The notes under the pieces: model-generated
Told to the model about the DNA's origin: nothing
Database searches by the model: none
Seen by the model: the letters and a program-made list of their open reading frames with translations, nothing else
Made by a program: the position numbers and the translations under genes
DNA from: a virus
Length of the DNA stretch: 64,000 nucleotides
Virus record (IMG/VR): IMGVR_UViG_3300013137_000013
Span: 1 to 64,000 of that record
Strand: one strand, 5' to 3'
Shown: positions 60,468 to 64,000 of the stretch, piece after piece
Layout: each line of letters opens with the position of its first letter
Position numbering within the stretch: position 1 is the stretch's first letter

Positions 60468-61367
60468 ATGGTAAAGTTTGGTGACATAGGTACAGAAGTA
60501 GCTGAAGTACAAAAGCTATTGTCCCTTTTAGGCTACGACTTAATAGTTGACGCTTCCTATGGTAATAAAACACTTAGGTCTGTAAATGCTTTTCAAAAAA
60601 AATATGGACTTGTTCAGGATGGGATTGTGGGCGAAAAAACGATGACTGCCTTAAAAGCGGCACAAAAAAGAACATCTAAAGAAAACGCAACTCCACTTGA
60701 TTCAGTTGATTATGGCGATTTGATAATAAAAACAGATTGTCCTATGCCAGACCAACAATATGTAAAACAAGTAACTCAAAAAAGTCAGATATTTCTTCAT
60801 TTTACCGCTGGAGGTTCCAGTGCAAAAGCCACAATAAACTATTGGACAAGCGACCCAGTCCAAGTTGCTACTGCTTATGTTATTGATGGAGACTCTGGGC
60901 TTCCATATCAAGCTTTTCATCCAGATTATTGGGGTTGGCATCTTGGGGCAAAAGGCACCAATGGGAAGCTCGATAAAGCGTCAATAGGAATAGAAATATG
61001 CGCCTTTGGTCCACTTGTTAAAAAGGGCGAAAATTATTATGCATGGCCAAACAATTACAATACAAAAGTGAATTCTTCAAATGTTTATACCTTGGATAGT
61101 CCATTTAGACAGTACACATACTATTTTAAATATACTGACAAACAAATAGAAAACCTTGAAAAGCTTTTAATATTTCTAATAAAGAAATACAATATTAAAG
61201 TACAAGAAAAATTCGATTTACAATGGCTTGAATATAATCAAGAATTACTTGATAAATGTTTGCCTGGAATATGGTCTCATACCAATGTTAGAAAAGATAA
61301 GTTTGATACATATCCAGATGCAAGATTATTTGAAATGCTCAATAGAATAGCTAAGCAATTTAATTAA
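60468..61367 (+). CDS. Endolysin: PG-binding domain plus N-acetylmuramoyl-L-alanine amidase, 299 aa
   Basis: Residues 1-64 are a peptidoglycan-binding_1 domain (VKFGDIGTEVAEVQKLLSLL, then FQKKYGLVQDGIVGEKT). Residues about 95-290 are an amidase_2 domain: H111 in IFLHFTAGG, WGWHLGAKG, and H271 and D280 in WSHTNVRKDKFDTYPD, giving the zinc site of AmpD-like enzymes. It cuts the link between muramic acid and the peptide stem. No signal peptide is seen, so release should need a holin. It has a late box. Confidence 0.92.
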   Translation: MVKFGDIGTEVAEVQKLLSLLGYDLIVDASYGNKTLRSVNAFQKKYGLVQDGIVGEKTMTALKAAQKRTSKENATPLDSVDYGDLIIKTDCPMPDQQYVKQVTQKSQIFLHFTAGGSSAKATINYWTSDPVQVATAYVIDGDSGLPYQAFHPDYWGWHLGAKGTNGKLDKASIGIEICAFGPLVKKGENYYAWPNNYNTKVNSSNVYTLDSPFRQYTYYFKYTDKQIENLEKLLIFLIKKYNIKVQEKFDLQWLEYNQELLDKCLPGIWSHTNVRKDKFDTYPDARLFEMLNRIAKQFN

Positions 61368-61368
61368 T

Positions 61369-61662
61369 ATGACAACACAAGACGAATTAAAAGTTCGAGA
61401 ACTAATTAAATCTGCTATTGACAAAGAACTCAAAAAGCAGAAAGAAGAATTTGAAAAAAAAATTCTTCAATCAATAAAAGATAGTGAAAAAACTCAAAAA
61501 GAAGAATTTTTAAAATCTTTGAAGAAAGAAATTGATGCTTTTGATAAAAAAACTATGACAAAAGAAGACGTAAAAAACCTTATGATTAAAGCTTTTGTTA
61601 GACAAAATAGATTCATGTGGGAAAAATCAAAATTTATAACCTCTTATTTTAAAGAATTATAA
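61369..61662 (+). CDS. Small helical protein, 97 aa
   Basis: A single long charged helix (KVRELIKSAIDKELKKQKEE), then an aromatic end (NRFMWEKSKFITSYF). It starts two bases after the endolysin stop. The N-terminal helix resembles the virion-type segments of the proteins at 59175 and 61664. No domain or signal is present. It may be a virion protein or a small assembly factor. Confidence 0.6.
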   Translation: MTTQDELKVRELIKSAIDKELKKQKEEFEKKILQSIKDSEKTQKEEFLKSLKKEIDAFDKKTMTKEDVKNLMIKAFVRQNRFMWEKSKFITSYFKEL

Positions 61663-61663
61663 T

Positions 61664-62362
61664 ATGGACGAAGTTGCAAGAAAAAAAGTATTAGAAATAA
61701 TCAGAAAGTCTATAGATGAAGTTGTCTATGACGAAATGAGACAAATGCCTGGCAGAATTCAAGCTAGACAAGAAGAATTTAAAAAAACCAGGTCACAAAG
61801 AGCCCAAGATGCTCACGAAGCACTATTTGGAAAAGAAGATGAAGAAGTTAACTACAGACTAAGTCTTCATGAAGAAGAAGATAAAAAACCTAAAATAACC
61901 ACCAATGAGCTCTCTCAGTTTGAAAAGGAGTTTAAAAGTCGTTTTCCCGATATTACTTTTGACAAACAAAATGCCCCTGGGCAAAATGGCCAAATTGTAG
62001 ATTTTCCAATAATAAATGGGAAAAAAGATGCTGTTGCTTCTGGTAAAATAATTATTGATAAAGAAACAGTTGGATTCACAATGTCACTATCCGACGGATT
62101 TAAAATTAAAAGCACAATTGAAAACGGTAAGCCAAAAGAGTTTGAGATTAAATCAGAAACAAAAGATGTCTTTGGAAAAATTCTTAATTTATTCGACGAA
62201 CTGTTTAAGAAAAAATTCAACGAAATTATTAATCCTATTAAAGAACCTGCAGCTGATACAATAGCTGCCCCCGAAGGAGGAGTTCCTCCAGTGGCAGCGG
62301 CAGCACCAGCACCAGCTCCAGGTGGAGAAACTGCACCTCCAACCCCAGCTCCTGGAGTGTAA
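61664..62362 (+). CDS. Protein with disordered Pro/Ala tail, 232 aa
   Basis: Residues 1-40 form an amphipathic helix (RKKVLEIIRKSIDEVVYDEM), similar in character to the other N-terminal segments. The middle domain has a mixed alpha/beta look (IVDFPIINGKKDAVASGKII). The last 40 residues are low-complexity Pro/Ala/Gly (GGVPPVAAAAPAPAPGGETA), hence disordered. It follows the preceding gene by one base. The role is unknown; internal virion placement is inferred. Confidence 0.6.
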   Translation: MDEVARKKVLEIIRKSIDEVVYDEMRQMPGRIQARQEEFKKTRSQRAQDAHEALFGKEDEEVNYRLSLHEEEDKKPKITTNELSQFEKEFKSRFPDITFDKQNAPGQNGQIVDFPIINGKKDAVASGKIIIDKETVGFTMSLSDGFKIKSTIENGKPKEFEIKSETKDVFGKILNLFDELFKKKFNEIINPIKEPAADTIAAPEGGVPPVAAAAPAPAPGGETAPPTPAPGV

Positions 62363-62416
62363 TATAAATTAAACAACTATTTAGTTTATCCTTTTTTAGG
62401 ATTATATTTTCTTTGC

Positions 62417-62707
62417 ATGCATTCAATTCAACAAATAATAGAGAACCAAAGTAAGTTTAAAGAAGAAATTTTTTCTTTTTTTTCTAAGGAACAGGCGGAA
62501 GCCAAGCGAGTTCTAAACAATATTAAGTCGGAAGATGAATATATTGTTAAAGAAAAGAATAAATTGAAAAACAAATTTAAAAAGATTAAACAGAGCATTT
62601 ATGTAGAACGCCTGTTTTTTTTAAATTCTTCCAGAAACAAAACTTTATATGTTTGGTGGGACGAAGAAGAAAAAGATGCTAAAATTTTTAAATATGACAA
62701 AAGATAG
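62417..62707 (+). CDS. Hypothetical protein, 96 aa
   Basis: This is a highly charged protein (QSKFKEEIFSFFSKEQAEAK) with helical potential and an aromatic/acidic end (NKTLYVWWDEEEKDAKIFKY). The upstream 54 bases hold a partial inverted repeat (TAAAC...GTTTA) and a T-rich stretch. Its last 14 bases overlap the next gene. No function is recognised. Confidence 0.55.
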   Translation: MHSIQQIIENQSKFKEEIFSFFSKEQAEAKRVLNNIKSEDEYIVKEKNKLKNKFKKIKQSIYVERLFFLNSSRNKTLYVWWDEEEKDAKIFKYDKR

Positions 62708-63014
62708 AAAAAACACCCAAGTTTATCTCGTTGATATTAAGTATAGACATTCCATGAACTACTTCGAAGAATGCTATGGAGAAAGTATAAATTATTCTTT
62801 CATTGAACAGGAAAGTTACATTGATTTGAAAAAAATGGTTTCTAAATTGATTAGTGAAAAAATCAAATTCAGAAAATATGAAAGAAACAAAATGGTTTTA
62901 ACGCTTAAAGTTGAAATGTTGGAAGAAGAATTAGAAAAATTGAGATATTTAATAAAAGAGAAGAAGATGAAATTTTTTCACGATTATGAAATAAGTGACA
63001 TTAGAAAACTATAA
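62694..63014 (+). CDS. Hypothetical protein, 106 aa
   Basis: The ATG at 62694 is chosen over the upstream start at 62649 because it limits the overlap with the previous gene to 14 bases. The protein has an N-terminal beta segment (VYLVDIKYRHSMNYFEE) and a long charged helix (VEMLEEELEKLRYLIKEKK). No family is recognised; a small virion or assembly protein is possible. Confidence 0.55.
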   Translation: MTKDRKNTQVYLVDIKYRHSMNYFEECYGESINYSFIEQESYIDLKKMVSKLISEKIKFRKYERNKMVLTLKVEMLEEELEKLRYLIKEKKMKFFHDYEISDIRKL

Positions 63015-63026
63015 AAATATTGAATT

Positions 63027-64000
63027 ATGGGACAAGAATTAACACCAGCTCAATTAGAGAGGTTAAAGCAACAAAGAGCCGCAAAGTTCAAATCTATGGG
63101 TTTGCCTGCAACTGCAGGACAATTGATGGACATTCCTGTGGAAAACATACCAGAACAAAGAACTTATGAAGAACAACCACAAGTTGTTCAAGAATCAACT
63201 CAATATGAGCAAATAGACCCACGCATCAACGTAGAAATTCCAAACCAATCAAATATTACAGAAGCAATTCAGCAACAATTGGCAGAAGAAAGAGCACAAA
63301 GACAGAGTACAATGTATACAGCACCAAGGGATAAGTTCAATGCATTAGAAACAATTAAGCGAGGTGCAAAAAAACAAGAATTTAAAACATTCATGAAGGC
63401 AGAATCCCCCAATCAAAAATTTCAAGAATTAAAAGTTCCAAACACAAAAAGAAAAGGTCAACCACAACAGCAATCGAAATCTTCAAACGCTGTTGCCCCT
63501 CAAGTATTTAATTCTTTAAAAAGTAGAGAGGAAGATATGTTAGCAAGCTTATTTACAGAGAATTCTGCTGGAATTAATATGAGTTCAACTGGGAGTGCTG
63601 CACCACAAGGAACACTTATTGAAACTGATGAAAACTACTCAAACATAGGACCATATTTTGACCCAGTTGCACACTTAAAAGCAAAAGCTGCAGAAAAGGG
63701 AATTAACATTGGCTTTTCTAAGAAAAAGCAAGTTCTACAAGAAGGTCAAACGCCTCAAATTTTTCAAGCTGGAAATTCAGAACAGCTGGACAAAATGATG
63801 TTGATGATGGAAACCATGATGAAAAGTCAGCAAAAAACTTATGACATTGAAGCCATCAGACAAGAAATCCGTACTGTTGCGAAAAAAGTTGCAGAAGATA
63901 CTATAAGAACCGTTTTAAAGGAATACTTAGAGGTTCGAAAGAAAAAACAAGCATTTGAAGTAGTTAACAAAGAACAAAACGTAGTTAAAATAGGCGAAAA
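63027..64000 (+). CDS. Gln-rich virion-type protein, truncated by window end (at least 324 aa)
   Basis: The frame is open from ATG 63027 to the end of the window, so only the 3' end is missing. The N-terminal half is Gln/Glu/Pro-rich and disordered (QLERLKQQRAAKFKSMGLPA). A helical C-terminal part (LDKMMLMMETMMKSQQKTYD, then DTIRTVLKEYLEVRKKKQAF) looks like a coiled coil. It starts 12 bases after the previous stop. I infer a virion or scaffold-like protein; there is no enzyme motif. Confidence 0.6.
   Translation, partial: MGQELTPAQLERLKQQRAAKFKSMGLPATAGQLMDIPVENIPEQRTYEEQPQVVQESTQYEQIDPRINVEIPNQSNITEAIQQQLAEERAQRQSTMYTAPRDKFNALETIKRGAKKQEFKTFMKAESPNQKFQELKVPNTKRKGQPQQQSKSSNAVAPQVFNSLKSREEDMLASLFTENSAGINMSSTGSAAPQGTLIETDENYSNIGPYFDPVAHLKAKAAEKGINIGFSKKKQVLQEGQTPQIFQAGNSEQLDKMMLMMETMMKSQQKTYDIEAIRQEIRTVAKKVAEDTIRTVLKEYLEVRKKKQAFEVVNKEQNVVKIGE

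Noticed and set aside
61915-62376. A 153-residue minus-strand reading frame rich in Gly, Ala and Pro
   Set aside because: It is the antisense of the Pro/Ala-rich tail and middle of the 232-residue gene, with no promoter or sensible start context.
1-64000. tRNA genes, CRISPR arrays, integrase or transposase genes
   Set aside because: I looked in the intergenic gaps and through the protein set and saw no supported example. A tRNA scan was not possible.

Overview
The window is one continuous piece of a large, AT-rich tailed-phage genome (Caudoviricetes, contractile-tail/myovirus type). Support for this comes from a gp25-like baseplate wedge protein, a gp6/baseplate-J-like wedge protein, an OB-fold baseplate hub protein, a gpI-like tail protein, several long tail and fibre proteins, an endolysin, and phage-style replication and recombination genes (primase, fused SbcD-SbcC, RuvC-like resolvase, SNF2 helicase, PhoH, a gp55-like sigma factor). 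The host is most likely a member of Bacteroidota. Start codons are preceded by A-rich sequence with almost no Shine-Dalgarno motif, and several replication-type genes have TTG-N19/20-TAnnTTTG promoters of the Bacteroidota housekeeping type. No tRNA, CRISPR array, integrase or transposase gene was found. Genes are packed tightly and no gene-free stretch exceeds about 200 bases.

Layout. 1-2.0 kb: three leftward hypothetical genes. 1.9-2.9 kb: rightward PhoH ATPase and a 56-residue protein, closed by a terminator. 3.0-4.8 kb: two leftward helical proteins with a shared type of N-terminal segment, probably virion proteins. 4.9-13.7 kb: a rightward, overlapping run of glycosyltransferases and methyltransferases, including a three-domain GT2-methyltransferase-GT6 protein, a GT10-like fucosyltransferase and one glycosyltransferase broken by a frameshift. 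13.7-14.8 kb: a leftward lysine 2,3-aminomutase-like radical-SAM enzyme. 15.0-18.9 kb: a metallophosphoesterase with a helix-turn-helix, a neck-like protein, a HAD-like pseudoenzyme and a helical protein. 18.9-22.0 kb: two more glycosyltransferases and the gp55-like sigma factor. 22.1-48.6 kb: tail, baseplate and fibre genes, with adhesin-type genes on the minus strand at 25.9-27.3 and 38.2-44.0 kb. 48.7-59.1 kb: RuvC-like nuclease, a small lipoprotein, primase, SbcD-SbcC fusion, a WYL-like protein, a Cas4/AddB-type nuclease and an SNF2 helicase. 59.2-64.0 kb: a further N-terminal-segment protein with membrane helices, a holin candidate, an endolysin and small helical proteins, ending in a gene that runs off the window.

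How it works together. Two promoter classes can be read directly. Replication-type genes use host-like TAnnTTTG elements. At least fourteen virion or late-type transcription units on both strands carry the exact octamer TATTTATA (read in the direction of transcription) 12-32 bases before the start codon. The gp55-like sigma factor is the obvious candidate to read that box. Rho-independent hairpins punctuate the units at about 2.9, 16.6, 38.2, 48.7, 49.6 and 60.0 kb.

The most unusual content is the glycan island with its GT6 and GT10 enzymes next to a lysine aminomutase, the single-polypeptide SbcD-SbcC, the TATTTATA promoter system, and the recurrent N-terminal amphipathic segments that may act as capsid-targeting sequences.
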